Part shown: positions 1 to 9,228 of the stretch, piece by piece
Layout: every line of letters starts with the position of its first letter
How positions within the stretch are numbered: the first letter of the stretch is position 1
DNA from: Clostridium akagii DSM 12554
Lineage (GTDB): Bacteria; Bacillota; Clostridia; Clostridiales; Clostridiaceae
DNA: 64,000 nt
Assembly: GCF_000686725.1 (NCBI RefSeq)
Contig: NZ_KK366007.1
Coordinates: forward strand, 1 to 64,000
Direction: 5' to 3'
The notes under the pieces: model-generated
What the model was told of the DNA's origin: nothing
The model's database searches: none
The model's input: only the letters and a program-made list of their open reading frames with translations
Position numbers and translations under genes: made by a program

Positions 1-171
1 GCTAACCCATGGTTGCCATCCAATGTTTTCTACATGACTGTCATAGGTGACTCCTACTTCCGTAGTTGATGCAGGCGTGTCTGCTTTTACAGTTTGTCCA
101 TTCATTAATCCTAAAATTGATGCACTGAGTAAGGTTGCAAGTGTTAGAGATAATAATTTCTTTATTTTCAT
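1..171 (-). CDS. ChW-repeat secreted protein, N-terminal fragment
   Basis: The gene is cut by the window edge; 57 codons are visible, reading from the ATG at 171 back to base 1. A GGAGG ribosome binding site lies just upstream (about 178-183). The first 30 residues form a signal peptide (charged MKIKK start, hydrophobic stretch, then a VKADTPA region suited to signal peptidase I). What follows, with a GVTYDSHVE stretch and then GWQPWVS, is the opening of a clostridial hydrophobic-with-conserved-W (ChW) repeat. ChW proteins are exported and often carry several such repeats, sometimes with enzymatic or adhesion domains. The rest of the protein, and so its role, is out of view. It is divergent from the chemoreceptor gene. 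Confidence 0.8.
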   Translation of the reverse strand, partial: MKIKKLLSLTLATLLSASILGLMNGQTVKADTPASTTEVGVTYDSHVENIGWQPWVS

Positions 172-404
172 TAAAATTCCTCCATAATAATAGTATATTC
201 TAATACATTATACAATATTTAACTAAAAAAAACACCATAATAGACCATAATAGACCAATTATAGTTCGGCTTTTTAATCGTTTTCATAATATAATTATTA
301 AATTATCAATAATTACGCATAATTATTAAAGAAACTGTAACAATAGTACAAAATTATGGTATATTATATATATTACCCATAAAGCAAACTTAGGAGGAAA
401 ATAA
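172..404. promoter_or_regulatory. Divergent intergenic region with tandem 10-bp repeat
   Basis: This is the AT-rich region between the ChW gene and the chemoreceptor gene. A 10-base unit CCATAATAGA occurs twice in tandem at 235-254 and is followed by a degenerate third copy at 255-264. Spacing of one helical turn is what a protein-binding repeat would need, but no known operator matches. Candidate TATA-like -10 sequences lie near 360-375, ahead of the chemoreceptor. No promoter can be fixed with confidence. Confidence 0.3.
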
Positions 405-2471
405 ATGAAAATAAAAAGTCTTAGGGCTAAAATATTAATGGCACTTATACCAATATTTATAATTGCAATGGTTGTTCTTACATTAATAAGTTATTCTTAT
501 AGTAAAAATCAAATAAATTTGGATACAACACAAAAAATGGACAAACAGCTTAAACTGGAGATTTCTGATATAGAAAATAGATTAAACAGACATGCTAAGG
601 TAGCAGAGGGTCTAGCAAAGACTGCGGAGGTTTCTGGGAATACATTAAACAAAAATCAATATGAAAATCTTGTGATTAAGTTTACAGGTACAAATACTGA
701 AACCTTTGGTACTGGGGTTTGGTATGAACCAAATAAATATGATCCAAGACTCAAAAACTTTGCTCCTTATGCTTGTAGGGAAGAGGGTAAAGTGGTATAT
801 TTGGATGATTATAACAATGATAGTTATGATTACACTAAAAATGATTGGTACAAAATTGGTAAAATCACTGGTGCTGAAGTTGCCTGGAGTGATGCCTATA
901 TGGATGATGTTACTAAGATTTCAATGGTCACAGCTACAGCACCTTTTTATGATGGTAATAAAAACTTTTTAGGGGTAGCAACTGCAGATATAGATCTGTC
1001 AACATTACAAAAAGACATGAAGAATATTAAGGTGGGAAGCACTGGAAATGCTTTTCTAATTGATAACCATGGAACCTTTATCGCGGGTCAAGATTCAACC
1101 AAGATAATGAAAGCGAAAATATCAAACGATTCAAACAGCAGCTTTGCAAAGGCAGGGAAGCTAATGCTTTCATCTAAAAATGGAAGTACTTCTTATACTG
1201 ACAATAAGGGTGCAAATAAGATTTACTATGGAGTAGTACCTGAAACAGGGTGGATTGTTGGACTTACTATATCTGAAAGTGAATTGAATGATCCTACAAC
1301 TGCTTTATTTACAAGGTTGTTATTTACAGCAATAATAGCAATAGTTTTATGTATTTTATTAATATCTCTTTTTTCAAGATACCTTGTTAAAAACTTAAAT
1401 AAAGTAAATAGTTTTGCAAAGGCTGTTGCAGAAGGCGATTTAACAAAACGGTTAGATATAAAATCGGAAGATGAAATAGGCCAGATGAGTGGTCATTTAA
1501 ATAATATGGCAGCAAGTATGGAGAAAATAATAAAGTCTGTGCTAGAAAACACTGGTAATATGAGCTCCTCCAGCGAAGAACTTTCAGCCACAGCAGAGGA
1601 ATTATCAGCAAAATATGAGATTATAGATAGTTCGGTTAAAGAGATAAATAAGGAGATAGACAATTTAGGTACAGCTACAGAAGCTGTTAGTGCTTCGGCA
1701 AAACAAGTGAACGCAACAATAAATGATCTTGCAAATGAGACTAATAAGGGAAAAGACTTATCCATTCTTATTAAGACTCATGCAACTAAAGTTAAGACTG
1801 AAAGTAAAGAAAAAATAGCAAACAGTGCTTTGTTATACAATGAAAAATATGAAAAGATAATTAATGCTATGGAGCAAGGAAAAGTTGTTAATGAAATTAG
1901 CGATATGGCAAATGTAATTGCAGGAATATCAGAACAGACCAATTTACTTGCTTTAAATGCTGCTATTGAGGCAGCTAGAGCTGGAGAACAAGGGAAGGGA
2001 TTTTCAGTTGTTGCAGAAGAAGTTAAAAAACTTGCAGAGAAATCAACTGAAATGGCAACTAGCATACAGAGCACAATTATTAAAGTTAAAAATGCTTTTG
2101 AAAATTTGTCTGAGAATTCAGGGGAAATACTTAGGTACATTGATGAGATAGTTAAACTTGATTACGAAGCTTTGGGCAAAACTGGGGAACAATACGAAAT
2201 GGATTCTACGAAAATTACCGATATGTATGAGAAAATATCGTCTATGGCAGATAGTATAAACCTAGCTGTAAACCAAGTGGGTATTTCAATACAAAATACA
2301 TCGGAATCAACAACAATTGCAGCAAGTAGTTCAAGTGAAATAATTGCTAGCGTAGAAGAATCCACATTGGCAATGGAAGAAGTTGCAATAATGGCACAGT
2401 CACAAGCCGACATGGCACAGAGTTTATTTGATTTAGTAAATAATTTTAAGGTAACACAAGATAAGTTATAA
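405..2471 (+). CDS. Methyl-accepting chemotaxis protein (Cache-type chemoreceptor)
   Basis: This is a transmembrane chemoreceptor that passes ligand binding to CheA/CheW. Residues 1-33 hold the first membrane segment. An extracellular Cache-like sensor (about 40-290) contains motifs such as DWYKIGK and TATAPFYD and a G-rich second lobe. The second membrane segment is near 298-322, and a HAMP domain follows to about 377. The cytoplasmic signalling coiled coil carries the canonical hairpin tip [21 protein letters not shown] near 505-525. The start ATG follows an AGGAGG site. The last codons and stop run into an array of 7-bp repeats (2463-2497). The ligand cannot be told. The downstream moxR operon is probably unrelated in function. 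Confidence 0.93.
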   Translation: MKIKSLRAKILMALIPIFIIAMVVLTLISYSYSKNQINLDTTQKMDKQLKLEISDIENRLNRHAKVAEGLAKTAEVSGNTLNKNQYENLVIKFTGTNTETFGTGVWYEPNKYDPRLKNFAPYACREEGKVVYLDDYNNDSYDYTKNDWYKIGKITGAEVAWSDAYMDDVTKISMVTATAPFYDGNKNFLGVATADIDLSTLQKDMKNIKVGSTGNAFLIDNHGTFIAGQDSTKIMKAKISNDSNSSFAKAGKLMLSSKNGSTSYTDNKGANKIYYGVVPETGWIVGLTISESELNDPTTALFTRLLFTAIIAIVLCILLISLFSRYLVKNLNKVNSFAKAVAEGDLTKRLDIKSEDEIGQMSGHLNNMAASMEKIIKSVLENTGNMSSSSEELSATAEELSAKYEIIDSSVKEINKEIDNLGTATEAVSASAKQVNATINDLANETNKGKDLSILIKTHATKVKTESKEKIANSALLYNEKYEKIINAMEQGKVVNEISDMANVIAGISEQTNLLALNAAIEAARAGEQGKGFSVVAEEVKKLAEKSTEMATSIQSTIIKVKNAFENLSENSGEILRYIDEIVKLDYEALGKTGEQYEMDSTKITDMYEKISSMADSINLAVNQVGISIQNTSESTTIAASSSSEIIASVEESTLAMEEVAIMAQSQADMAQSLFDLVNNFKVTQDKL

Positions 2472-2497
2472 GTTACAAGTTACAAGGGGCAAGTTAA
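2463..2497 (+). repeat. AAG-heptamer array, five units
   Basis: Five exact 7-base units stand head to tail: AAGTTAT, AAGTTAC, AAGTTAC, AAGGGGC, AAGTTAA. The chemoreceptor stop codon lies inside the array. The orientation is that of the gene. Related arrays stand at six other gene ends in this window. Confidence 0.85.
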
Positions 2498-2517
2498 AAG
2501 AATTAGGGGGAAAAATA

Positions 2518-3447
2518 GTGGAAGTTCAGGCATTTGTGGATTTTAGGAAAAAAGTAAATGATAATATTAGTAAGGTTATTGTAGGTAAGGAAAAAGTTAT
2601 TGATAAAATAATTGTTGCTTTTATTTGTAAAGGGCATGTACTTTTAGAAGATTTACCTGGGCTTGGTAAGACACAGCTTGCAAAGTCTATGGCTAAATCT
2701 TTAAATTGCAGTTTTAAAAGGATACAGTTTACTCCGGATATGATGCCTTCAGATATCACTGGATTGTACTTCTACAACCAAAAGACCAGTGAATTTCAGT
2801 TTAGAGGTGGACCAATATTAAGTCAGTTTGTTTTAGCAGATGAGCTAAATAGAGCCACACCTAGAACACAATCAGCATTACTTGAAGCTTTAGGTGAAGG
2901 TCAGGTCACCGTTGAGGGAAATACAATAAAACTTAATTCCCCTTTTTTTGTTATTGCAACTCAAAATCCTGTGGAACAATTTGGAACGTTCCCACTACCA
3001 GAAGCACAGCTAGATAGATTCTTTGTTAGGATTTCATTAGGATATCCTACTCAAATTGAGGAAAAACAAATTTTAGACAGATTTCTTAGTGAAGATCCTA
3101 TTTCGGATTTAAAGGCTGTGGTAAGTCTTGAGGAAATTGATTATGTTCAAAACAATTATACTTCTGTTTATGTTAGTGAATATATTAAGGATTATATTGT
3201 GAAAATTGTTCAAGCTACTAGAAATTCAGACTTAGCATTAGTGGGAGCAAGTCCTAGGGGAAGTTTGGCACTTATGAAGGCTAGTCAGGCTTTTGCATCC
3301 ATTTGTGGACGAGATTTTGTTATTCCAGAAGATGTTAAGGAGATGAGCAGTGAGGTGCTTTTACATAGAATTATTTTAAATGATGAAGATAATTCTTTTA
3401 TTGATAAGATTGTAAATTTAGTAGAGACACCTCATGAAGAATTATGA
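2518..3447 (+). CDS. MoxR-family AAA+ ATPase
   Basis: A 309-residue AAA+ ATPase of the MoxR family, usually a chaperone-like factor acting with DUF58/von Willebrand-type partners. The Walker A motif PGLGKT is at 47-52 and the Walker B motif FVLADE at 104-109. A sensor-1 ATQNP stretch and the C-terminal lid region SPRGSLALMKASQAFA are also present. The start is GTG after an AGGGGG ribosome binding site. It is followed 21 bases later by a DUF58 gene and then a membrane protein gene, the classic moxR operon arrangement. The substrate of such systems in clostridia is unknown. Confidence 0.93.
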   Translation: MEVQAFVDFRKKVNDNISKVIVGKEKVIDKIIVAFICKGHVLLEDLPGLGKTQLAKSMAKSLNCSFKRIQFTPDMMPSDITGLYFYNQKTSEFQFRGGPILSQFVLADELNRATPRTQSALLEALGEGQVTVEGNTIKLNSPFFVIATQNPVEQFGTFPLPEAQLDRFFVRISLGYPTQIEEKQILDRFLSEDPISDLKAVVSLEEIDYVQNNYTSVYVSEYIKDYIVKIVQATRNSDLALVGASPRGSLALMKASQAFASICGRDFVIPEDVKEMSSEVLLHRIILNDEDNSFIDKIVNLVETPHEEL

Positions 3448-3468
3448 TTTACTGGGAGGCATGAAGCT

Positions 3469-4533
3469 ATGCTAAAGTATTTAATTTTTATTTTTATTGG
3501 GGCTATACTATTTGTATTAGCTGATGTTACTAGAAAAAGAGGTTTTCAAAGGCTCACAGTTATAAGAAATGTTGATAAATATAAGCTAAATGTAGATGAG
3601 GTATTTACAATTAGCACTATTATTGAGAATAAAAAAATGCTACCTATATTTTATTTGAATTTAAAACAGAGTATGCCTAATAATGTTATTTTAAGTAGTG
3701 CTCAGGGTGGAGAAGATTTATATAATTTTAAAATAGGCAAAAATCAGAGAATTAAAAGAAGTGTTAAAGCTAAAATTACCAAAAGAGGAGTATATGTATT
3801 AGAAGATATGGAAGTTTCACTTGGAGATATGTTTGGTTTTTCTTTGGATACTAAAAAATTCAACAGTTATAATGAAATAATTGTTTATCCAAAATCGCCT
3901 CCCATTAAAAGCTTTAAAGTTAACAATATTGGTAACTCAGGTGATAGGATAATAAGAAGATGGCTAGCTGAGGACAATTTATATATTAAAGGGATTAGAG
4001 ATTATTCTCAAAGTGATAGAATGAAGGATATAAATTGGAAGGCAAGTTCACGAATGATGAAGTTAATGGTAAATGAATTTGATAGTACTTCTAATAAAAA
4101 ATTGGATGTAATTTTAAATGTACAGGGTGGTGAGCCATATTGGAAGTATATTAAACCTAGTTTAATTGAGAAATCCATAGAGCTTACCATGGCAATTGCC
4201 AAAAATTCAATCAAAATTGGAGTTGAAACAGGATTTTATACAAATGCAATGTTGTCAGGTGCTTCTTCAAAAAAATTCAAGGGAATTAAGTCATCTTTAA
4301 AATCTTTTCTTCTTATCGCAGAAACTTGTGCAAGAGTTGGCTATGATACAAAAGTTAGTCTTAAAGATTATTTGAAAACTTCAAATATAATTTTTAATAG
4401 AAATACTGTTTATGTGATAATTACAAGTTACATGGATGAGGAAATTAAAGAACAAATTTCAGTTATGAAAAAGTATGGAATAAATGTGAAAATTATTTAT
4501 GTGAGCGAAGACGAGGGTATTTATTATGAATAG
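3469..4533 (+). CDS. DUF58 domain protein, MoxR partner
   Basis: A 354-residue protein with a short hydrophobic N-terminus (about 1-20), a beta-rich middle region, and the DUF58 signature around 175-205 (IRDYSQSDRMKDINWKASSR). DUF58 proteins resemble von Willebrand A domains and are almost always encoded after a MoxR ATPase, as here. The start ATG is preceded by GGGAGG. The 3' end overlaps the next gene by 8 bases, indicating translational coupling. The precise function is unknown for the family. Confidence 0.88.
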   Translation: MLKYLIFIFIGAILFVLADVTRKRGFQRLTVIRNVDKYKLNVDEVFTISTIIENKKMLPIFYLNLKQSMPNNVILSSAQGGEDLYNFKIGKNQRIKRSVKAKITKRGVYVLEDMEVSLGDMFGFSLDTKKFNSYNEIIVYPKSPPIKSFKVNNIGNSGDRIIRRWLAEDNLYIKGIRDYSQSDRMKDINWKASSRMMKLMVNEFDSTSNKKLDVILNVQGGEPYWKYIKPSLIEKSIELTMAIAKNSIKIGVETGFYTNAMLSGASSKKFKGIKSSLKSFLLIAETCARVGYDTKVSLKDYLKTSNIIFNRNTVYVIITSYMDEEIKEQISVMKKYGINVKIIYVSEDEGIYYE

Positions 4534-5638
4534 TAAAAAAGCGTATATTATAGAAATAAAAGTTTTGTATGACCTGTGTATATTTAATTTTGCATTTATA
4601 ATTTGGAGCATACTCACTCATATTTTATTTGTTAACTTTACGATTTTGTTTTACATAGGAATTGTGGTGATACTAGGTCTTATTGTTTTAAAACATTTTA
4701 AATATTTAAGTATAGACTATGATTCATTTAGGTGTGAAGTGAGAAATATGTTATTGATTTTAGCTGTATCTATTATGGTTTTATTTTTCAGTGATTTAAG
4801 TTTTAGTAACCAGATCTTTAAATTTTATATGGGGTTTATAATTTTTTCTGTACTACTACTAAGAAATACAAGAGATCTTTTATCAAATTTGAATAATAAA
4901 AAGTCTATGAGGAATAGTGTTTTTATCGCCATATTTATATTGTTTTTGAGTGTGGATGGGGTTTTAAGGGAAGTACTTAGGGCATTCTATATTTTGTTGA
5001 AATTTTTAAATTATATATTTGATACGGTTACTCCGAAAATAATTTATGTGATTATTTCTATTTTGGGAGCACTTTTTAATAAGATTAAAATTCCTCAAAT
5101 TAAACAAAGTGATATGCTCAGCCATTTAATAGGAGATGCACACAGTAAAACTAATATTACAAAAAATCATCAAACTGGATCAATATATGTGGATTTTGTT
5201 ATTAAGATTGTACTTGCACTATTAATAGTTATCATAATATATTTTATAATTATAAGGTTTTTAAAGGATAATAAAAAGAAAATAATATACAACAATCAAG
5301 ATGGGATTATTGAAGTTGAAAATATTATATATGATCACAAGAAAAAAGAAAAAATAAATGTGTTTATGAAAGGGCTATCCCCTAATGAAAAGATAAAGAT
5401 AATCTATTTAAAATTTGAGAAGCTTACTAATAAAAAGGGGATTTTCAAATTTCATCATACAGCTACAGAGCTATCAAGGGCTGCAAAAGAAAAATCTCAT
5501 TTAGTAAATGAATTAGATCATATAAGTGAAATCTATAATAAAACAAAATTTTCAAACGTTGAATCAGATGAAATAGATTTTAAAGCTATTGAAAGGGAAT
5601 ATTACAAAGTTAAGAAAAGCTTTTCAAGTAGTAAATAA
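4526..5638 (+). CDS. Membrane protein of the moxR operon, DUF4129-like C-terminus
   Basis: This 370-residue protein overlaps the DUF58 gene and completes the operon. It has several hydrophobic segments in the first 165 residues, a loop, another membrane segment near 225-250, and a charged cytoplasmic tail. The tail (about 285-365, with ELSRAAKEKS and a final REYYKVKKS) resembles the DUF4129 region that ends many transglutaminase-type proteins found with MoxR and DUF58. No transglutaminase Cys-His-Asp core is visible, so this is either a reduced version or a clostridial variant. Assignment rests mainly on context. Confidence 0.65.
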   Translation: MNSKKAYIIEIKVLYDLCIFNFAFIIWSILTHILFVNFTILFYIGIVVILGLIVLKHFKYLSIDYDSFRCEVRNMLLILAVSIMVLFFSDLSFSNQIFKFYMGFIIFSVLLLRNTRDLLSNLNNKKSMRNSVFIAIFILFLSVDGVLREVLRAFYILLKFLNYIFDTVTPKIIYVIISILGALFNKIKIPQIKQSDMLSHLIGDAHSKTNITKNHQTGSIYVDFVIKIVLALLIVIIIYFIIIRFLKDNKKKIIYNNQDGIIEVENIIYDHKKKEKINVFMKGLSPNEKIKIIYLKFEKLTNKKGIFKFHHTATELSRAAKEKSHLVNELDHISEIYNKTKFSNVESDEIDFKAIEREYYKVKKSFSSSK

Positions 5639-5703
5639 AAACTTTGATATTTTTTAATTCCACAAAAGAAGAGATAGTGAATGCAACATCGTAGAATATT
5701 AAG

Positions 5704-5732
5704 TTGACAGCAATGAAAATTAATTCTATAAT
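5704..5732 (+). promoter_or_regulatory. bioY-bioB promoter
   Basis: A consensus vegetative promoter: TTGACA at 5704-5709, a spacer of 17 bases, and TATAAT at 5727-5732. Transcription would begin near 5739, inside the BirA-type operator. Confidence 0.85.
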
Positions 5733-5736
5733 TTTA

Positions 5737-5768
5737 TTGTCAACCTATAAAATAAATATGGTTAACAA
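5737..5768 (+). promoter_or_regulatory. BirA (biotin repressor) operator
   Basis: The half sites TTGTCAACC (5737-5745) and GGTTAACAA (5760-5768) are separated by 14 bases, matching the known BirA operator form TTGTTAACC-N14/16-GGTTAACAA. The site covers the predicted transcription start of bioY. Biotinyl-AMP-bound BirA would therefore block the operon when biotin is plentiful. Confidence 0.9.
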
Positions 5769-5787
5769 TAAAATATAGGAGGATTAT

Positions 5788-6369
5788 ATGAAATTTAAAA
5801 CAAGAGAAATTATATTAGTACCACTTTTTAGTGCACTTACAATAATAGGTGCTTTTATGAAAATTCCCATTGGATTTGTACCAATTACACTTCAATATTT
5901 ATTTACAGCTCTTTCGGGGGTACTATTAGGGCCTATATTAGGCGCGATGTCGCAATTGATTTATGTAATTTTAGGACTTATTGGTTTGCCAGTATTTACT
6001 TCTGGAGGGGGATTATCTTATATATTAACTCCAACTTTTGGTTATCTTTTAGGATTTATTGTTGCACCATACATAATTGGCAAGATTGTATACAATGCTA
6101 AACCATCATTTTCTAGAATTCTAATTGCTTCAATTTTGGGACTATTAGTAACTTATCTAATTGGAACAACATATATGTATATAATATTAAATTACGTAAC
6201 AAATATAAAAATAACATTATTAAAGTCTGTTGAAGTAGGAATTTTAGTTTTTATTCCTGGAGATTTTATAAAGTGTGTTATTACGGCTGAATTAGGATCA
6301 AAAATAATACCCAAATTAAATAAATCATATAAAAAAGATGGCATAAAAAAATCGTATAAAAAAATATAG
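5788..6369 (+). CDS. bioY: Biotin transporter BioY (ECF substrate-binding component)
   Basis: A 193-residue integral membrane protein with about six hydrophobic segments and the BioY-type motifs ALTIIGAFMKIPIGFVPITLQ and GLPVFTSGGGLSYI. BioY binds biotin and works alone or with an ECF energizing module (EcfA/A'/T) encoded elsewhere. The start follows AGGAGG. It lies directly behind a BirA operator and 11 bases ahead of bioB, so uptake and last-step synthesis are co-regulated. The lysine-rich tail is cytoplasmic. Confidence 0.95.
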   Translation: MKFKTREIILVPLFSALTIIGAFMKIPIGFVPITLQYLFTALSGVLLGPILGAMSQLIYVILGLIGLPVFTSGGGLSYILTPTFGYLLGFIVAPYIIGKIVYNAKPSFSRILIASILGLLVTYLIGTTYMYIILNYVTNIKITLLKSVEVGILVFIPGDFIKCVITAELGSKIIPKLNKSYKKDGIKKSYKKI

Positions 6370-6380
6370 GGGGTATCATT

Positions 6381-7370
6381 TTGGAAGAATTATGGGAAGG
6401 CATAGTATCAATAGGAAAGAGAATACTAAAGGGTGGAAATATTACATATGAAGAGACAATAAAATTAGGAAAAGCAGAAGGCAGCGACATAATTTTATTG
6501 TGTAGTTTTGCAAATAAAATAAGAGAAAAATTTAATGGAAATCATGTAGACCTATGTTCAGTAATAAATGCAAAATCAGGAAACTGTTCTGAGGATTGTG
6601 CATTTTGCGCTCAATCTGCATATCATAATACAAATGTAAAAAATTATTCTATATTAAATGAAGATAAAATAGTGGAGATGGCAATTGAGCGTGAAAAAGC
6701 AGGTGCAATGCATTGTGATATTGCAACAAGTGGACTTGGATATACAGGAGAAGAAGAGGATTTTAGAATAATATTAAGTGCGTTTAAAAGAATGAAAAAG
6801 AGTACAAATCTAAAGCTTTGTGCCTGTTTGGGAACACTTAATAAAAAATCCACGGATGCTTTAAAAGATGTAGGTGTGGAGAGATATAATCATAATCTTG
6901 AAACAGCAAGGAGTTATTATTCGAATGTTGTTTCTACTCATGGGTATGATGAAAGAATTCAAACAATAAAAAATGTAAAAAGTTCTGGTATGGAAGTATG
7001 TTCAGGAATGATTATTGGTATGGGTGAATCTATGGAGCAGCGTATAGAACATGGGTTTTTACTTAAGAAATTAGAAGTGGATGCAGTGCCAGTAAATATA
7101 CTGAATCCAATTCTAGGTACAAAAATGGAAAATCAATCTAGGCTTTCACCTATGGAAATAGTTAAGAGTTTTGCGATTTTAAGATTTATTTTACCTGATA
7201 AAAATATAAGATACGCAGGTGGAAGAGAAGAGAATCTTGGAAATCTTCAATGCCTAGGATTTATTTCTGGACTCAATGGTATGCTTATTGGAAACTATCT
7301 TACTACAGGTGGACAAGAAGTTGCTAAGGATATTAAAATGATGGATGACTTGAATTTAGAATATAGTTGA
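6381..7370 (+). CDS. bioB: Biotin synthase
   Basis: A radical-SAM enzyme that inserts sulfur into dethiobiotin to make biotin. The CX3CX2C motif CSEDCAFC that binds the [4Fe-4S] cluster lies near residues 70-77. Further typical motifs are YNHNLETARSYY, GMIIGMGES and the late GGREENLGN. Length is 329 residues, normal for the family. The start is TTG after a GGGGG site. It shares the bioY promoter and operator. No bioA, bioD, bioF or bioW is near, so the cell may depend on imported biotin or dethiobiotin unless those genes lie elsewhere. Confidence 0.96.
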   Translation: MEELWEGIVSIGKRILKGGNITYEETIKLGKAEGSDIILLCSFANKIREKFNGNHVDLCSVINAKSGNCSEDCAFCAQSAYHNTNVKNYSILNEDKIVEMAIEREKAGAMHCDIATSGLGYTGEEEDFRIILSAFKRMKKSTNLKLCACLGTLNKKSTDALKDVGVERYNHNLETARSYYSNVVSTHGYDERIQTIKNVKSSGMEVCSGMIIGMGESMEQRIEHGFLLKKLEVDAVPVNILNPILGTKMENQSRLSPMEIVKSFAILRFILPDKNIRYAGGREENLGNLQCLGFISGLNGMLIGNYLTTGGQEVAKDIKMMDDLNLEYS

Positions 7371-7404
7371 TAAATCTCTATTATGCAAGAACTAAAAAAC
7401 AAAG

Positions 7405-7445
7405 GACATGTAGGTAGATTTGTTCAACAAATCTACCTACATGTC
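7405..7445. terminator. 41-bp near-perfect palindrome between convergent bioB and hydG
   Basis: Arms of 20 bases (starting GACATGTAGG) are separated by one base. On the minus strand the stem is followed by a T-rich run (CTTTGTTTTTT), so it can end transcription of the hydG operon. It may also block read-through from bioB. Its core GATTTGTT/AACAAATC is shared with hairpins at 10074 and 19617. Confidence 0.8.
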
Positions 7446-7523
7446 TCTCGTTTAAATGACAAATTTGTGTCTTGCGTTTTTTATCTTTCCATATCTTATA
7501 ATTTATCTCTTGCATTCTGTTTT

Positions 7524-7537
7524 TTAACTTGTCACTT
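7524..7537 (-). repeat. AAG-heptamer pair downstream of hydG
   Basis: Read on the minus strand, the units AAGTGAC and AAGTTAA follow one another shortly after the hydG stop codon. The orientation matches hydG. The large palindrome follows about 80 bases further on. Confidence 0.7.
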
Positions 7538-7552
7538 GAAAAGGGAACTGCT

Positions 7553-8965
7553 TTAAAAGAATAAATCTCTTTCCCCAGCTTCAATCCTTTTAAGTCTTGC
7601 TATAGTTTCTTCTCTTGCCTTGTCTTTAGTAATGTCCTTTAAGTTTTTCTCTATAGTTTTTTGTCCAATTTCTTTTAAATTATCATCTGCATAATCTATA
7701 AGAAATTCTTTAAAGGTCATTATAGCATTTGGAAGACAACAGTTATGGATGTTTCCACTTTTAGCAAGAGCCATAAATCTTTCGCCTGTTCTGCCTTGTC
7801 TATAGCAAGCAGTACAATAGCTTGGTATATAACCTTGTTCACAAAGACTAGTTAAAATCTCCATAGGGGTTCTACTGTCATTTACAGAAAATTGTGCAGA
7901 CATTTGTTTGCCTTTATTGTCATGGCTTTCTTTATATCCACCAACATCTGTAGTTGATCCTGCACTTACTTGTGAAATACCAACAGATATAACTTCTTCT
8001 CTAAAATTTGGTTCTTCCCTTGTGGATAAAATCATTCCGGTATAAGGGACTGCAAGTCTTATAATGGCAACTAATTTTTTGAAGTCCTTATCATCAACTA
8101 GGTAAGGAAAATTATTACGGTCAACTCCTGCAGCAGGTCTTAGTCTAGGAGCAGAAATTGTATGTGGTCCTACCCCGTTGAATTTTTCTTCAAGATGTTT
8201 TGATTCAAGGAATAGACCTATTACTTCATATTTATAATCATATAAACCAAATAATACACCTATACCAACATCATCTATTCCGCCTTCTATAGCTCTATCC
8301 ATGGCAGTTGTATGATAGTCATAATTATGTTTTGGCCCTGTTGGGTGGAGTCTTGCATAAGTTTCTCTATGGTAAGTTTCTTGGAAAAGAGTATATGTTC
8401 CAATTCCAGCCTTTTTTAGTTTCTTATAATTTTCAACTGTAGTTGCAGCAATATTTACATTTATTCTTCTTATTGCTCCATTATCTTTTTTAACGCTATA
8501 GATAGTATCCATGCAATCTGTTATATATTCTATAGGGCAATTAACATCGTCTTCTCCAGCTTCAAGTACTACTCTTTTATGTCCAAGATCCTCTATTAAT
8601 TCAACTTCAGTAATAAGTTCTTCTTTGGTAAGTTTTTTTCTTTCATCCTTATTGGTACATTTATATCCGCAATAAACACATCCATTAACACAATAACTAC
8701 TTAAGTAAAGTGGTGCAAACATTACAATTCTATTTCCGTATATCTCTTGTTTTATTTTTACGGCAGCCTTGTACATTTTATCTAGTAAAGTTTCATCTTC
8801 CACATGTAAAAGAGTAGCAACCTCATCAATGCTTAATCCTTCACATTCAGAAGCTTTTTGTATTAAGCTCTCAACGTATTTAGTATCTGTTGAAGTGGTG
8901 ACGCCTTTTGCAAGATAATTTCTTATGTCCTCATCCTTAATGTAGTCTGCTTTTTGATTTTCCAT
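7553..8965 (-). CDS. hydG: [FeFe]-hydrogenase H-cluster maturase HydG (radical SAM tyrosine lyase)
   Basis: HydG cleaves tyrosine to p-cresol, CO and cyanide, which become ligands of the hydrogenase di-iron site. The 470-residue protein has the radical-SAM motif CVNGCVYC at 92-99. Near the C-terminus (SYCTACYRQGR and the later HNCC) it carries the CX2CX22C motif for the auxiliary cluster that separates HydG from the thiamine enzyme ThiH. The ATG at 8965 follows a GGAGG-type site. It is encoded 17 bases after the TM1266-type gene on the minus strand. hydE, hydF and the hydrogenase itself are not in the window. Confidence 0.95.
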   Translation of the reverse strand: MENQKADYIKDEDIRNYLAKGVTTSTDTKYVESLIQKASECEGLSIDEVATLLHVEDETLLDKMYKAAVKIKQEIYGNRIVMFAPLYLSSYCVNGCVYCGYKCTNKDERKKLTKEELITEVELIEDLGHKRVVLEAGEDDVNCPIEYITDCMDTIYSVKKDNGAIRRINVNIAATTVENYKKLKKAGIGTYTLFQETYHRETYARLHPTGPKHNYDYHTTAMDRAIEGGIDDVGIGVLFGLYDYKYEVIGLFLESKHLEEKFNGVGPHTISAPRLRPAAGVDRNNFPYLVDDKDFKKLVAIIRLAVPYTGMILSTREEPNFREEVISVGISQVSAGSTTDVGGYKESHDNKGKQMSAQFSVNDSRTPMEILTSLCEQGYIPSYCTACYRQGRTGERFMALAKSGNIHNCCLPNAIMTFKEFLIDYADDNLKEIGQKTIEKNLKDITKDKAREETIARLKRIEAGERDLFF

Positions 8966-8982
8966 TATGTGACCTCCAACTT

Positions 8983-9228
8983 TTATTTCTTAGAAATTGC
9001 AGATTTAACGCTTATACTGCTTATTTTTCCAAGTTTTCCCGTCATTGAACTGATTTTGTCCATTGATCCATCTACAATTAGAGAGATGACGGATAATCCT
9101 CTTTCCTTGTAAGGTATTCCCATGCGACCAACGATTATATCACTAAAACCATGAAGTATTTCATTTATTTCCTGAGCGTGTTCTGTATTTTCAACAATAA
9201 TTCCAACCACACCTAATCTTTTTTCCAT
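8983..9228 (-). CDS. TM1266-family putative regulator of the iron-only hydrogenase system
   Basis: An 81-residue ACT-like domain protein starting MEKRLGVVGIIVEN. It has the pattern INEILHGFSDIIVGRMGIPYK that marks the TM1266 family, which is commonly encoded beside hydrogenase maturation genes. The ATG at 9228 is chosen over an upstream in-frame start because AGGTGAG lies just before it. It forms an operon with hydG. A small-ligand-binding or NikR-like regulatory role is often proposed for the family, but the function is not established. Confidence 0.85.
   Translation of the reverse strand: MEKRLGVVGIIVENTEHAQEINEILHGFSDIIVGRMGIPYKERGLSVISLIVDGSMDKISSMTGKLGKISSISVKSAISKK

Noticed and set aside
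271-287. CcpA cre-like site upstream of the chemoreceptor
   Set aside because: TGAAAACGATTAAA on the minus strand lacks the final CA of the consensus and is only a partial match in AT-rich DNA.
1778-2140. Open frames antisense to the chemoreceptor signalling domain
   Set aside because: The sense strand encodes the near-invariant receptor tip, so the antisense frames are by-products.
7381-7584. A 67-codon minus-strand frame downstream of hydG
   Set aside because: It covers the 41-bp palindrome and the heptamers and overlaps the hydG end; the peptide is the translation of repeat DNA.
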